Part shown: positions 36,006 to 44,827 of the stretch, piece by piece | Position numbering within the stretch: the stretch's first letter is position 1 | Layout of the letters: each line of letters starts with the position of its first letter | NCBI GenBank assembly: GCA_002082245.2 | Contig: NBTC02000002.1 | Location: forward strand, 4,154,001-4,218,000 | From: Yersinia enterocolitica | GTDB taxonomy: Bacteria; Pseudomonadota; Gammaproteobacteria; Enterobacterales; Enterobacteriaceae | Direction of reading: 5' to 3' | Length of the DNA stretch: 64,000 nt | Position numbers and translations under genes: made by a program | Notes under the pieces: model-generated | What the model saw: only the letters and a program-made list of their open reading frames with translations | Database searches by the model: none | Told to the model about the DNA's origin: nothing

Positions 36006-38377
36006 ATACCTCTCTCCCTGCTATTCGGTTTGACCATAGCCACCACAAACTGGTGGCCCGCGACAGCACGGCCTCTGTTGATGTACTGGGCTTTGAAGGT
36101 CACGAAAGTTTAAGCCAGCCGTTCTGTTACGACATTCAATTCACCAGCGCAGACAAGGCGATTGACCCGGCCACGATGCTGATGCAGGACGCGTCACTGA
36201 CATTGGCGGCCCCGGTGGCCGAAGCCTTTGGCGTGACGGTTCAGCAGACCCAGCGGGTGATCCACGGCGTGGTGACCGGATTTAAACGCCTGTCTGCTTC
36301 AAAAGATGAATGCCGTTACGAACTGAGTCTGCAACCGCGGTTGGCTTTGTTGTCGCGCAGCCATCAGAACGGGATTTATCAGGACATGTCGGTGCCGCAG
36401 ATTGTGGAAAAAATTCTGCGTGAGCGCCATGACATGCGCGGTCAGGATTTTGTCTTCACGCTGGCCCGTGAATATCCGCGCCGCGAGCAGGTGATGCAAT
36501 ACGGCGAAGATGACCTGACCTTTATCAGCCGCCTGCTGGCGGAAGTGGGGATCTGGTTTCGTTTTACCGCTGACCCCAAGCTTAATATTGATGTGGTGGA
36601 GTTTTACGACGACCAACGTTTTTACCCGCCAGGGCTGACGCTACAAGCGGTGCCACCTTCGGGAATGCACGACAGCGGCGTGGAGTCGGTCTGGGACTTG
36701 TCCAGTGCTCATCAGGTGGTTGAAAAATCGGTCAGTACCGGCGATTACAACTACCGCACCGCCACTGCCGATATGACGGCCGGGGCCGATATCACTCGGG
36801 GTGATACCACCACCTACGGCGAAGCTTATCATTACGCCGATAACTACCTGACCGCAGGCAGCGAAGGGCGTGAGCCGGAAAGTGAAAGTGGGGCGTTTTA
36901 TGCCCGCCTGCGCCATGAACGTTACCTGAACAATCAGGCGCGCTTTTCGGGGGTAGCCAATGCGGCGACACTGGGGCCGGGTCAGGAACTGAAAGTCACC
37001 GGAAACGATGTGCCGGCACAGTTTGGTAAAGGGGTGATAATCACCCGCATCACCAGCTATGCCCGCCGTGACCGCAGCTATGAAGTGCATTTTGAGGCCA
37101 TCCCTTACTCCGAAGATTATTGCTTCCGTCCAGCACTTATCCGCAAGCCGACCATGGCCGGGACCTTGCCGGCGCGGGTGACCAGTACCACGGCGAACGA
37201 CACTTATGGTCATATCGACAAAGACGGGCGCTACCGTGTCAACCTGATGTTCGACCGTGACAGTTGGGAGTCGGGTTACGAAAGCTTGTGGGTTCGTCAG
37301 GCTCGACCGTATGCGGGTGACACCTACGGTCTGCACCTGCCGCTGCTGGCGGGCACCGAAGTGGCGATTGCGTTTGAGGATGGCAACCCGGACCGGCCGT
37401 ATATTGCCTCTGTGTTGCACGACTCGGCGCACGGCGACCATGTCACCATCAGCAATTACAAACGCAACGTACTGCGTACTCCGTCGAATAACAAACTGCG
37501 CCTTGAGGATGAACGGGGTAAAGAGCACATCAAGCTCAGCACCGAATACGGCGGCAAAAGCCAACTGAATCTGGGGCATTTGGTTGATAACGAGAAACAG
37601 CCACGGGGTGAAGGTTTTGAGCTGCGTACCGACAGTTTTGGTGCATTGCGTGCAGAAAAGGGCCTCTTTATCAGTGCCGACGGTCAGGCCAAAGCTCAGG
37701 GGCAGGTGCTGGAGATGGCGCAACCTATCAGTCTGATGAAAGGTGCACTAAACCAGATGACGGAATGGGGAAGCATTACTCAGACGCATCATAATTTCCC
37801 GCCAGAGAACAGCAGTTTGAAGCAGCTTTTGACTGACTCAACCCAGCTTAAAGGTCCTGTCTTGCTGATGAGTGCGCCACAAGGTATTGGCGCGGTTACG
37901 CCAGAAAGTCTGTTGCTGCAAAGTGGCAAAGCAATGTATCTGCAAAGTCAGGGGGAAATAAACCTGACCAGCTCTCAGCGATTTTCGGCAAATGCCTCCC
38001 AAGCGGTTTCTCTGCTTTCACAACAGGAAGGGATGCGGCTGGTCTCAGGCAAAGGGCCATTAGAAGTTGAGTCACACGGCGATGTACTTTCCCTGACAGC
38101 ATTAAAAGATGTCACTGTCCAGTCAACTCAAGGGCATCTGCAATTGACCGCCAAGAACGGCATTACACTGGGGTGCGGTGGGGCATATATCCGTTTAACA
38201 CCACAGGGTGAAATTGAAATCCACGGGCCAGGACTATTAAGCCTCAAAGGGATGCATAAAATGGAGTCCCCGGCGAGCCAGGATTTCCCATTGCCAGAAT
38301 TACCCAATTCGGTGTGTAAAGAGTGCCTTAAAAAGGCACAGGCACTCGCGCAAGGCTTTGTGCCAAGGAGCGCATAA
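36002..38377 (+). CDS. vgrG: VgrG (TssI), T6SS spike protein
   Basis: Trimeric spike tip of 791 residues. The gp27-like N-terminal half carries LPAIRFDHSHHKLVARD, then GYESLWVRQARPYAGDTYG and the gp5/OB region with FEDGNPDRPYIASVLHDS. The C-terminal part has a DUF2345-type beta-helix (LLQSGKAMYLQSQGEINLTS, then KNGITLGCGGAYIRLTPQGE). The last 40 residues end in NSVCKECLKKAQALAQGF, with no added enzyme domain, so effector delivery is probably by adaptor: a DUF4123 chaperone follows two bases later and Tle1 and PAAR are nearby. Confidence 0.97.
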   Translation: MNTSLPAIRFDHSHHKLVARDSTASVDVLGFEGHESLSQPFCYDIQFTSADKAIDPATMLMQDASLTLAAPVAEAFGVTVQQTQRVIHGVVTGFKRLSASKDECRYELSLQPRLALLSRSHQNGIYQDMSVPQIVEKILRERHDMRGQDFVFTLAREYPRREQVMQYGEDDLTFISRLLAEVGIWFRFTADPKLNIDVVEFYDDQRFYPPGLTLQAVPPSGMHDSGVESVWDLSSAHQVVEKSVSTGDYNYRTATADMTAGADITRGDTTTYGEAYHYADNYLTAGSEGREPESESGAFYARLRHERYLNNQARFSGVANAATLGPGQELKVTGNDVPAQFGKGVIITRITSYARRDRSYEVHFEAIPYSEDYCFRPALIRKPTMAGTLPARVTSTTANDTYGHIDKDGRYRVNLMFDRDSWESGYESLWVRQARPYAGDTYGLHLPLLAGTEVAIAFEDGNPDRPYIASVLHDSAHGDHVTISNYKRNVLRTPSNNKLRLEDERGKEHIKLSTEYGGKSQLNLGHLVDNEKQPRGEGFELRTDSFGALRAEKGLFISADGQAKAQGQVLEMAQPISLMKGALNQMTEWGSITQTHHNFPPENSSLKQLLTDSTQLKGPVLLMSAPQGIGAVTPESLLLQSGKAMYLQSQGEINLTSSQRFSANASQAVSLLSQQEGMRLVSGKGPLEVESHGDVLSLTALKDVTVQSTQGHLQLTAKNGITLGCGGAYIRLTPQGEIEIHGPGLLSLKGMHKMESPASQDFPLPELPNSVCKECLKKAQALAQGFVPRSA

Positions 38378-38379
38378 CA

Positions 38380-39156
38380 ATGAATAACGAGCAGGTTATT
38401 AAGTGGGTTGAATTAATTGAGTCATCCTGTAGCGATTTAAAAATAAAACACATCGATATGATTATCGATCAGGCGGGAAGTGACTTTTCGTTGCTCCCGA
38501 CACTCACAAACTTTGAAACTGCCATTCAATGGGACTCTCTGTTTAAAGACCTTCCTGAAGAAATACTTTTGGAGGATGCGCCGTTGTTGATCCGTATCGA
38601 TCTCGACAATACGCTACAGCGGCAATGGATGATTGAATTGGCCATGCAGTTAGCCGGGACAGGGCAATTATTAATGCTCTGTTCGGTCTGGCCCTTCGCC
38701 AGTCTCGCTGATTACTTAACTCGCTGTACTAACGTGGTCTGTGGCAGCCAGGAGGGGATTTTTCGGTTCTATGACTCCCGGATTTTTCCTTTGCTATTTT
38801 CGCATATTCTCGATGCCAACCAGCAAGCTCATCTTCTGCGCCCGGCTATTTTTTGGAGCTGGCTGGACAGAGATAGCCAACCCCGTCAAATCGCAGGGAA
38901 TGGCGCATTGCTCAAACGTGAGGAGGAGATATCTATGCTGATCCTCGACGACAGGCAACTGGAAAATTTAATGTGTGTCTGTGACGTGAACCTATTACTC
39001 AGACACCTCACTGTTCCAGATACCTTAACAATGGGGCAGGAAACATTGTTCTCTGTTTGTTACGAGGGAATGATGGCGGCCACGGAGGCAGGGTTATTGA
39101 TGGATGACGAAAGGGAGGATTTCGTCAAGCAACGCCTCTTGGGAACAGTGACATGA
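38380..39156 (+). CDS. DUF4123 T6SS effector chaperone (Tap/TEC type)
   Basis: Cytoplasmic adaptor of 258 residues that loads a specific effector onto VgrG. The DUF4123 pattern is visible in DAPLLIRIDLDN near residue 67, GQLLMLCSVWPFASLADYLT and FRFYDSRIFPLLFSHI, followed by DDRQLENLM near the end. It is placed between vgrG and the lipoprotein/Tle1 module, as in other tle loci, so Tle1 is its likely cargo. Stop codon overlaps the first lipoprotein gene (ATGA). Confidence 0.88.
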   Translation: MNNEQVIKWVELIESSCSDLKIKHIDMIIDQAGSDFSLLPTLTNFETAIQWDSLFKDLPEEILLEDAPLLIRIDLDNTLQRQWMIELAMQLAGTGQLLMLCSVWPFASLADYLTRCTNVVCGSQEGIFRFYDSRIFPLLFSHILDANQQAHLLRPAIFWSWLDRDSQPRQIAGNGALLKREEEISMLILDDRQLENLMCVCDVNLLLRHLTVPDTLTMGQETLFSVCYEGMMAATEAGLLMDDEREDFVKQRLLGTVT

Positions 39157-39680
39157 AACTCAACAAATTCAGCCTGCTGGCGGGGCTTTTTCTGCTCTCA
39201 GCATGTACCCAGCCCGGAGCTGAAGCACAGGGCGGCGGGGGCGGTACCATCGAAGCCATCAACCACACCCATTGGGCTATCAATAACTTCAGTGTCGACG
39301 GTCAGTCGGGCATCGATATTATCGGCCCTTATCAGGGAGGCGGTGGCGGGTGTTGCTATGGTGTACCGGGGCAGTGGCGACCGGGAATGACGGTCAGAGT
39401 TGACTGGGAGACCGGGATGGGTGGCTCAAAAGGTGCTCCAGGTTTTGACGAATGGGATAAGTATTTAGAATGGGAAAAAAAAATGAAAGCCCATAATCGT
39501 CAGCATAGCAAAATCGTACCCGTACCTGATTACACCGGGCAAAAAACCTGCGGTATCACGGTACACTTTATGCCTTGTGACGAGGTAAAAGTCACCACTT
39601 CCTGTGCCACCTACAACAGCCCTAACTACCCAATTAAAGAGCCGCTGAAGATGCCGGAGCCAAAAGACTGTCCGAAATAA
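39153..39680 (+). CDS. Tli1-like immunity lipoprotein, copy 1
   Basis: Lipoprotein of 175 residues: signal MKLNKFSLLAGLFLLSAC with lipobox LSAC, then a Gly-rich linker and a DUF3304-like periplasmic domain (HTHWAINNFSVDGQSG, then GGGGGCCYGVPG, CGITVHFMPCDEVKVTTSC). It sits next to a Tle1 phospholipase and should protect the cell against it in the periplasm; tandem immunity genes of this kind are known in tle1 loci. An A9 tract at 39475-39483 lies inside the gene. Shares nearly the whole sequence with copies 2 and 3 apart from a variable stretch around residues 90-110. Confidence 0.85.
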   Translation: MKLNKFSLLAGLFLLSACTQPGAEAQGGGGGTIEAINHTHWAINNFSVDGQSGIDIIGPYQGGGGGCCYGVPGQWRPGMTVRVDWETGMGGSKGAPGFDEWDKYLEWEKKMKAHNRQHSKIVPVPDYTGQKTCGITVHFMPCDEVKVTTSCATYNSPNYPIKEPLKMPEPKDCPK

Positions 39681-39813
39681 GTATCCCAGAGGACTCTTCA
39701 TCCTATTAACCTACTGATAAAACGGTGCTTATGATTTCCTGATTTCTTGGTGAGCGGTAAATCCTAAGCCACGTGTTGTTCATCAGTCTTACCTCAACGG
39801 AAGGAACAGTGAC

Positions 39814-40340
39814 ATGAAACTCGACAAATTCAGCCTGCTGGCAGGGCTTTTTCTGCTCTCAGCATGTACCCAGCCCGGCGCTGAAGCACAGGGCGGCGGG
39901 GGCGGTACCATCGAAGCCATCAACCACACCCATTGGGCCATCAACAACTTCAGTGTTGATGGTCAGTCCGGCATTGATGCCATCGGCCCTTATCAGGGAG
40001 GGGGCGGCGGTTGCTGCTATGGTGTACCGGGGCCATGGCGACCGGGAATGACAGTCAGAATTGACTGGGAAAGTGGTGAAAGCAGTATGAAGGGATTTCC
40101 AGGGTTCGGTGATGATGCTAAGTATTTGGCATGGGAAAAAAAATGAGTGCCAATAACCGGCAGCATAGCAAAGTGGTACCTGTGCCCGACTATACCGGGC
40201 AAGAAACCTGCGGTATCACAGTACATTTTATGCCTTGTGACGAGGTAAAAGTTACCACTTCCTGTGCCACCTACAACAGTCCTAATTACCCGATTAAAGA
40301 ACCGCTGAAGATGCCGGAGCCTAAAGTATGTCCGAAATAA
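39814..40340 (+). pseudogene. Tli1-like immunity lipoprotein, copy 2 (frameshifted)
   Basis: Same lipoprotein signal and DUF3304-like domain as copies 1 and 3, but the A tract at 40136-40143 has 8 A instead of 9. The frame therefore stops at GAA AAA AAA TGA after 110 codons; the rest (from 40131, MGKKMSANNRQHSK to MPEPKVCPK) continues in another frame. A truncated lipoprotein may be made, or polymerase slippage on A8 could restore some full-length product. After its stop the DNA reads ATGTCCGAAATAAGT, the same as the start of tle1. Confidence 0.85.
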
Positions 40341-40471
40341 GTCTCTCGGTTAACGACTTATCCCTTAACTAATTGATAAAACAGCGTTTATGATTTCCTG
40401 ATTTCTTGGCGAGCGGTAAATCCTAAGCCACGTGTATTCATCAGTCTTACCTCAACGGAAGGAACAGTGAC

Positions 40472-40999
40472 ATGAAACTCAACAAATTCAGCCTGCTGGC
40501 GGGGCTTTTTCTGCTCTCAGCATGTACCCAGCCCGGCGCTGAAGCACAGGGCGGCGGGGGCGGCACCATCGAAGCCATCAATCACACTCATTGGGCTATT
40601 AATAACTTCAGCGTCGATGGCCAGTCGGGCATCGACATTATCGGCCCTTATCAGGGCGGTGGCGGCGGTTGCTGTTATGGCGTCTCTGGGCCATGGCGAC
40701 CGGGAATGACGGTCAGAGTTGATTGGGAAACAGGGGTGGGTGATATGGACGGGTTTCCAGGTTATGACAAGTGGGATAAGTATCTGGAATGGGAAAAAAA
40801 AATGACGTCTCAAAACCGTCAGCATAGCAAGGTTGTGCCTGTACCCGATTATACTGGGCAAAAAACCTGCGGTATCACGGTGCACTTTATGCCTTGTGAT
40901 GAGGTAAAAGTCACCACCTCCTGTGCCACCTACAACAGCCCTAATTACCCGATTAAAGAACCGTTGAAGATGCCGGAGCCTAAAGTATGTCCGAAATAA
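40472..40999 (+). CDS. Tli1-like immunity lipoprotein, copy 3
   Basis: Intact 175-residue copy with lipobox LSAC and the same domain as copy 1; A9 tract at 40794-40802 is full length. It differs mainly in the central segment (GVGDMDGFPGYDKWDKYLEW). The last 13 bp overlap the tle1 start, so immunity and effector are translationally coupled, which supports this copy as the cognate immunity gene for the downstream effector. Family-level function is inferred from position. Confidence 0.86.
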   Translation: MKLNKFSLLAGLFLLSACTQPGAEAQGGGGGTIEAINHTHWAINNFSVDGQSGIDIIGPYQGGGGGCCYGVSGPWRPGMTVRVDWETGVGDMDGFPGYDKWDKYLEWEKKMTSQNRQHSKVVPVPDYTGQKTCGITVHFMPCDEVKVTTSCATYNSPNYPIKEPLKMPEPKVCPK

Positions 41000-43419
41000 G
41001 CACAGAAAAGGATATTGCCTGGTATCCGGCGCAATTTCCGGCTCAAGGGCGGTTACCGACCCAGGCGGCACTGGTGGGGAAAAACTGCCATCAGCAGGAC
41101 AGTCAGGAGCGTGCCTATCGGCAGGAGCTGTGCCTGGCCGCAGACCGGCGGGTCGAACCGCCATGCTGTAACACCTTGCATATCAGCCTGTTCTTCGACG
41201 GTACCGGCAATAACCTTAACAACGACCAGTATTTGTCCGACCCTAAACACCCGACCAATATTGCCCGGCTGTTCCGTGCCACCATCGGCACCGGCTATGC
41301 CGGGGGTGCAGAAAAAGAACCGCTGGATAGCAGCGACAGCATCAGCAAAAAATATTTCAAATACTATATTCCCGGCGTTGGTACCCCATTCCCCGAGATT
41401 AATGACCTTGAATACAGTATGACCGGGCTGGCGGGGGCACGCTACGGAGAAGACCGGATCAACTGGGGGTTGTTGCGGCTGATTGATGCCCTGATGCGGA
41501 CCATGGGTATGGGCAAGCTGGATGACAGCGCTTGCCTGTTGGCGATAAAAGGAATGAATACCTCCTGGGCGTCCCTTGGGTTCGGTGGGTCACATAACCG
41601 CTACGAAGAGTTCAGTAAGCAGCTCAAACAGCTTGAATCGAAGCTGCGCACTGCGTTGGCACCGGCGGAGCCGGGCAAGCCGAAACTGCTGGGTATTAAA
41701 CTCTATGTATACGGTTTTTCCCGTGGCGCCGCCGAGGCGCGCGCATTTGTCCGCTGGCTGAGTGAGTTGTTGCCAAAACCAGAAGCCGAAGGCCTGCAGC
41801 CGGAACAATGTCTGGCGATAAATGATTTAAAAATCCCACTGAGTGTCGAGTTCCTTGGTCTATTGGATACGGTAGCATCGGTGGGTATTGCCCATGTGGC
41901 ACCGGTTGCCGAAGGGCATATGGCCTGGGCCGACGGTACTCAGGAACTGCCCGATGAGGCCACCTATGGCGGATTTATCAAACGTTGTGTGCATCTGATT
42001 TCGTCTAATGAACAGCGGTTATGCTTCCCGCTGGACTCTATCCGCCATACCGACGGCAAATACCCATCCAACAGCGTGGAAGTGGTTTATCCAGGTATGC
42101 ATTCCGATTTAGGTGGTGGTTATCCTCCCGGCGATCAGGGCAAGGCAAATGAAAAACATGATGGGATTTTATTATCACAGATTGCGTTACATGAAATGTA
42201 TGCTGCAGCTTTCGCTGTGGGAGCGCCATTAAAGGTTCCAAAAGAGGCTGTGCCTAAAAATTTATCTCAAGATGATTGGCGAGGAATGCCTTTTGATCTA
42301 GGTAAACAATTTGTCGTTGCCCCAGACCTCATCAATCGCTTCAACGCCTGGCGTGAGGTCACGCTAAATCTGCCACCAGCCACACAAGAGTTAACCGCTG
42401 AACAGGCTGCACAGTTTGAACCGGTGCGTGCCAGCGTCACGCTTGAAAAAGCGGTGAATAACCAGATGGGGTGGATCACTGCCTGGCGTATTAACCGTTA
42501 TGCCGGTGATACGCTGAAAAAGACCCGTTTCTATCTAGATGCAACCGATAAAGATAAGTACCCGGCAGACCGTAAGGCTTCCCAAGCGAAACGGGATGCC
42601 GATCAAGCCAAGATAGAAAGAGAACGCAAAGACCAGTTGGCAAAACAGCGAGAGGGTGAACCGTCCAAACCCCTGCCACCGGGGGTGAAGGATTTTGACC
42701 CGGATATCGCCCAGACACAATTGGCTGAAGCCGCTCAGGAGTTTGGTCATGACTATCGTGGCGAATCACGCAGCCTGACCAGTACCTGGCAGTTGGTGCT
42801 GGATAAAATCCCACAAACGGCCATTTTCCTGATCAATACCGATGACGAGCGGGCAGAATTCAAACGGATGAAAGCCGATGGCGACGCGCATGTCAAGGTG
42901 CTGTTCCCGCCGCAGGGGGAAGCGAGCAATGCCGAGCAACCCAGTGGTTTACTTCGTGACTTATATGACGACCAAGTTCATGACTCCCGTGCGTGGTTCC
43001 TGCACGCCACCTTTGGTAGCCGCGAGCCCTGGGGCGGCTATTTCCGCGACCGAATGGTCTACTTCGGCGACAACTGCAATAAAGAACTGTCACTGCTGAC
43101 CATTGCGGGCAATGTGGTGGGTGTGGCCACGTTGGTTGGCGGAGTCATCTTTAGCTTTAAACAGAAAAAACTGGCGGGAAAATTGTCAGGACTGGCAGGT
43201 ACCGCGAGTGTGATGGCTCTGGAAGCCAAAGCGCTGGATTTAATTACCGGAGAGCCACTTCCCATGCTGCCGGAAGCCGATCTGTTGACGGCATTCACGC
43301 AGGTACCTGGTGCCGTGGCCAGTCTGCAGAAAGAGCTCCTCGGTGAACAACAGCTCGAACAGGCAAAAACAATGATTGCCTCGCGCTGGGCACAGGCGGA
43401 GTCATTACTGACGTCGTAG
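40987..43419 (+). CDS. tle1: Tle1-family T6SS phospholipase effector (DUF2235)
   Basis: Predicted secreted phospholipase of 810 residues. The DUF2235 signature LFFDGTGNNLNND is near residue 75, the nucleophile elbow GFSRG with Ser245 near 243-247, HSDLGGGYPPGD with Asp374, and a candidate catalytic His at about 665 (VHDSRAWFLH). A coiled, charged segment lies around 530-560 and a hydrophobic stretch (LLTIAGNVVGVATLVGGVIF) near 700-725 could insert in membranes. Tle1 enzymes of Pseudomonas and enteroaggregative E. coli act on phospholipids in the target periplasm. Delivery would use VgrG with the DUF4123 chaperone; PAAR follows 14 bp later. A start-region copy of this gene is also left after the second immunity gene. 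Confidence 0.92.
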   Translation: MSEISTEKDIAWYPAQFPAQGRLPTQAALVGKNCHQQDSQERAYRQELCLAADRRVEPPCCNTLHISLFFDGTGNNLNNDQYLSDPKHPTNIARLFRATIGTGYAGGAEKEPLDSSDSISKKYFKYYIPGVGTPFPEINDLEYSMTGLAGARYGEDRINWGLLRLIDALMRTMGMGKLDDSACLLAIKGMNTSWASLGFGGSHNRYEEFSKQLKQLESKLRTALAPAEPGKPKLLGIKLYVYGFSRGAAEARAFVRWLSELLPKPEAEGLQPEQCLAINDLKIPLSVEFLGLLDTVASVGIAHVAPVAEGHMAWADGTQELPDEATYGGFIKRCVHLISSNEQRLCFPLDSIRHTDGKYPSNSVEVVYPGMHSDLGGGYPPGDQGKANEKHDGILLSQIALHEMYAAAFAVGAPLKVPKEAVPKNLSQDDWRGMPFDLGKQFVVAPDLINRFNAWREVTLNLPPATQELTAEQAAQFEPVRASVTLEKAVNNQMGWITAWRINRYAGDTLKKTRFYLDATDKDKYPADRKASQAKRDADQAKIERERKDQLAKQREGEPSKPLPPGVKDFDPDIAQTQLAEAAQEFGHDYRGESRSLTSTWQLVLDKIPQTAIFLINTDDERAEFKRMKADGDAHVKVLFPPQGEASNAEQPSGLLRDLYDDQVHDSRAWFLHATFGSREPWGGYFRDRMVYFGDNCNKELSLLTIAGNVVGVATLVGGVIFSFKQKKLAGKLSGLAGTASVMALEAKALDLITGEPLPMLPEADLLTAFTQVPGAVASLQKELLGEQQLEQAKTMIASRWAQAESLLTS

Positions 43420-43433
43420 TCAGGAGTTAAACC

Positions 43434-43691
43434 ATGAAAAATATCATACGACAGGGCGATAGCCTGCGGGAATACGGTGGCAAAGTGTTGGGGGGGCATT
43501 ACCAGTGCTTTGGTAAAGGTATCGCCTGCAAAGGAGATGCAGCCCTGTGTCACCGCCATGGTATGACCCGCATTGTGGAAGGCAGTGCCATCTCAGAGGT
43601 TGACGGGCAGCCTGTCGCGTTACACGGGCACCGCTGCGCCTGTGGCTGCACGCTGGTGAGTTCTTTCCCCGATGTTGGGATAGAGCAATGA
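43434..43691 (+). CDS. PAAR spike-tip protein
   Basis: An 85-residue protein with the PAAR fold: MKNIIRQGDSLREYGGKVLG, then GKGIACKGDAALCHRHGMTR and HRCACGCTLVSSFPDVG. PAAR proteins cap the VgrG trimer with a Zn-binding point; the His/Cys residues seen here fit. No extension domain, so it is a pure tip. It overlaps the next gene by four bases. Confidence 0.93.
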   Translation: MKNIIRQGDSLREYGGKVLGGHYQCFGKGIACKGDAALCHRHGMTRIVEGSAISEVDGQPVALHGHRCACGCTLVSSFPDVGIEQ

Positions 43692-44827
43692 GACCCCAGC
43701 CAACCTTTCCCGCTTACCGTCATGCCCGACCACCGACAGGTAAACGCTGGCTGGCTACCGGGGCAACCGTGTTATTGCTGACCGGCGGTATCGCTGCACT
43801 GCTACGTCACCCGGAAGCAGGGTACGGCCAGGTGGTCATGGTGATTGGCTTTATTACCGTGCTAAGTGCGTTGGTCTGGGGGCTACGCGTCCTGTTTTAT
43901 CGCATGGCGACGCATAACGCGCAGTTATATCACCATGAAGTGAAACAGGTTCAGCAGCAATGGTGGGCGCGGCACTGCCAGCATATCGCGTTGACCGAGG
44001 CGGTCTTAATCGGGCCGGCCGGAACAACGTTAACCCAGTGGCAACGGCTGATTAACCGCGATCACCGTCAACCGGACGTCCGTATTGAGTCCGGTGGCAA
44101 GGCACTGCGCTTACTGCACTCGTTTGCCGTCGATATCACGGAAAGAGAAAAGCATCTGGCGAAAACCCTGGTATTACAATGGCGCGAGCAGCATCAGGGG
44201 CCACTGGCAATAACGCCGCTGCGTTGTTACTGGTCAGGTTCAGTGGCGTCCTGGTTAGTTTTTTCCACACAAATGGCCTTGTCCTTTCCCGACGTCGTGT
44301 TACCCGCGCACCCTGTCGTGTGGCGAGGTGAGGAAAGCATGACAGAAATCATTGATGAGCTTACGCATTCGGCACCTGAGTCTTTCTTTCTCTGTGCGGG
44401 ATGCTGCTCACTCCCGGCTTCACATGAAAGCCGATTACCGGCTGGGGAAGCCGCTGTTTTGTGGCTACTGGGCCAGACAGGTAAAGTGCAATTCTCGCGT
44501 GGAGAGGTTTATAACCCTTCCCCTGATGAGAGTATCGTCGCTGTTGCCCAGCGAGCATTAGATCAAAGTGAATTAACTCAGCCCCCCGATACCAGCTTTT
44601 TATTTTCACAACCCCCTATTCCTGACCTGAACGAAACGGGGTGGAATGTGACTCAGCATGTTCAGGATCTCAACTGGGGTGAGCTTGCTGAGATTGAATC
44701 GATGGTGGCTCAAACGCTTGCCGCCTTCTTCGCGGAACACCATGCAATGCCTTGTGGCTGGCTGGCTCGCGATCCTAATCACACACTCGCGCTTGGAATT
44801 GTTAAACCCTATGGATCAGGAAAATAA
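43688..44827 (+). CDS. unknown T6SS-linked membrane protein
   Basis: A 379-residue protein I do not recognise by family. Two hydrophobic helices near residues 23-75 (WLATGATVLLLTGGIAALL and VVMVIGFITVLSALVWGLRV) are followed by a soluble part with several Trp, and a CAGCCSLPASH motif near residue 235. It lies between PAAR and tssM, overlapping tssM by 17 bp and PAAR by four, so it is part of the operon. Proteins in this position are common in enterobacterial T6SS clusters of this type, as far as I recall, and may be accessory or effector-related. Function unknown. Confidence 0.7.
   Translation: MRPQPTFPAYRHARPPTGKRWLATGATVLLLTGGIAALLRHPEAGYGQVVMVIGFITVLSALVWGLRVLFYRMATHNAQLYHHEVKQVQQQWWARHCQHIALTEAVLIGPAGTTLTQWQRLINRDHRQPDVRIESGGKALRLLHSFAVDITEREKHLAKTLVLQWREQHQGPLAITPLRCYWSGSVASWLVFSTQMALSFPDVVLPAHPVVWRGEESMTEIIDELTHSAPESFFLCAGCCSLPASHESRLPAGEAAVLWLLGQTGKVQFSRGEVYNPSPDESIVAVAQRALDQSELTQPPDTSFLFSQPPIPDLNETGWNVTQHVQDLNWGELAEIESMVAQTLAAFFAEHHAMPCGWLARDPNHTLALGIVKPYGSGK

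Larger units (their letters stand above)
39153..40999 (+). repeat. tandem repeat of three ~660-bp immunity-gene units
   Basis: The three lipoprotein genes start at 39153, 39814 and 40472, so the unit is 661 then 658 bp. The spacers before copies 2 and 3 also repeat (TGATTTCCTGATTTCTTGG, then GGAACAGTGACATGAAACTC). The third unit ends inside the tle1 start, so duplication occurred upstream of the effector gene. Confidence 0.95.

Noticed and set aside
36641..37723. A 360-codon open frame antisense to vgrG
   Set aside because: It lies wholly inside vgrG on the opposite strand and has no family resemblance; long antisense frames are common in GC-rich T6SS genes.
38380..43700. Rhs-type or polymorphic toxin in the vgrG island
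   Set aside because: No YD repeats or PxxxxDPxGL motif; the effector is a DUF2235 enzyme.
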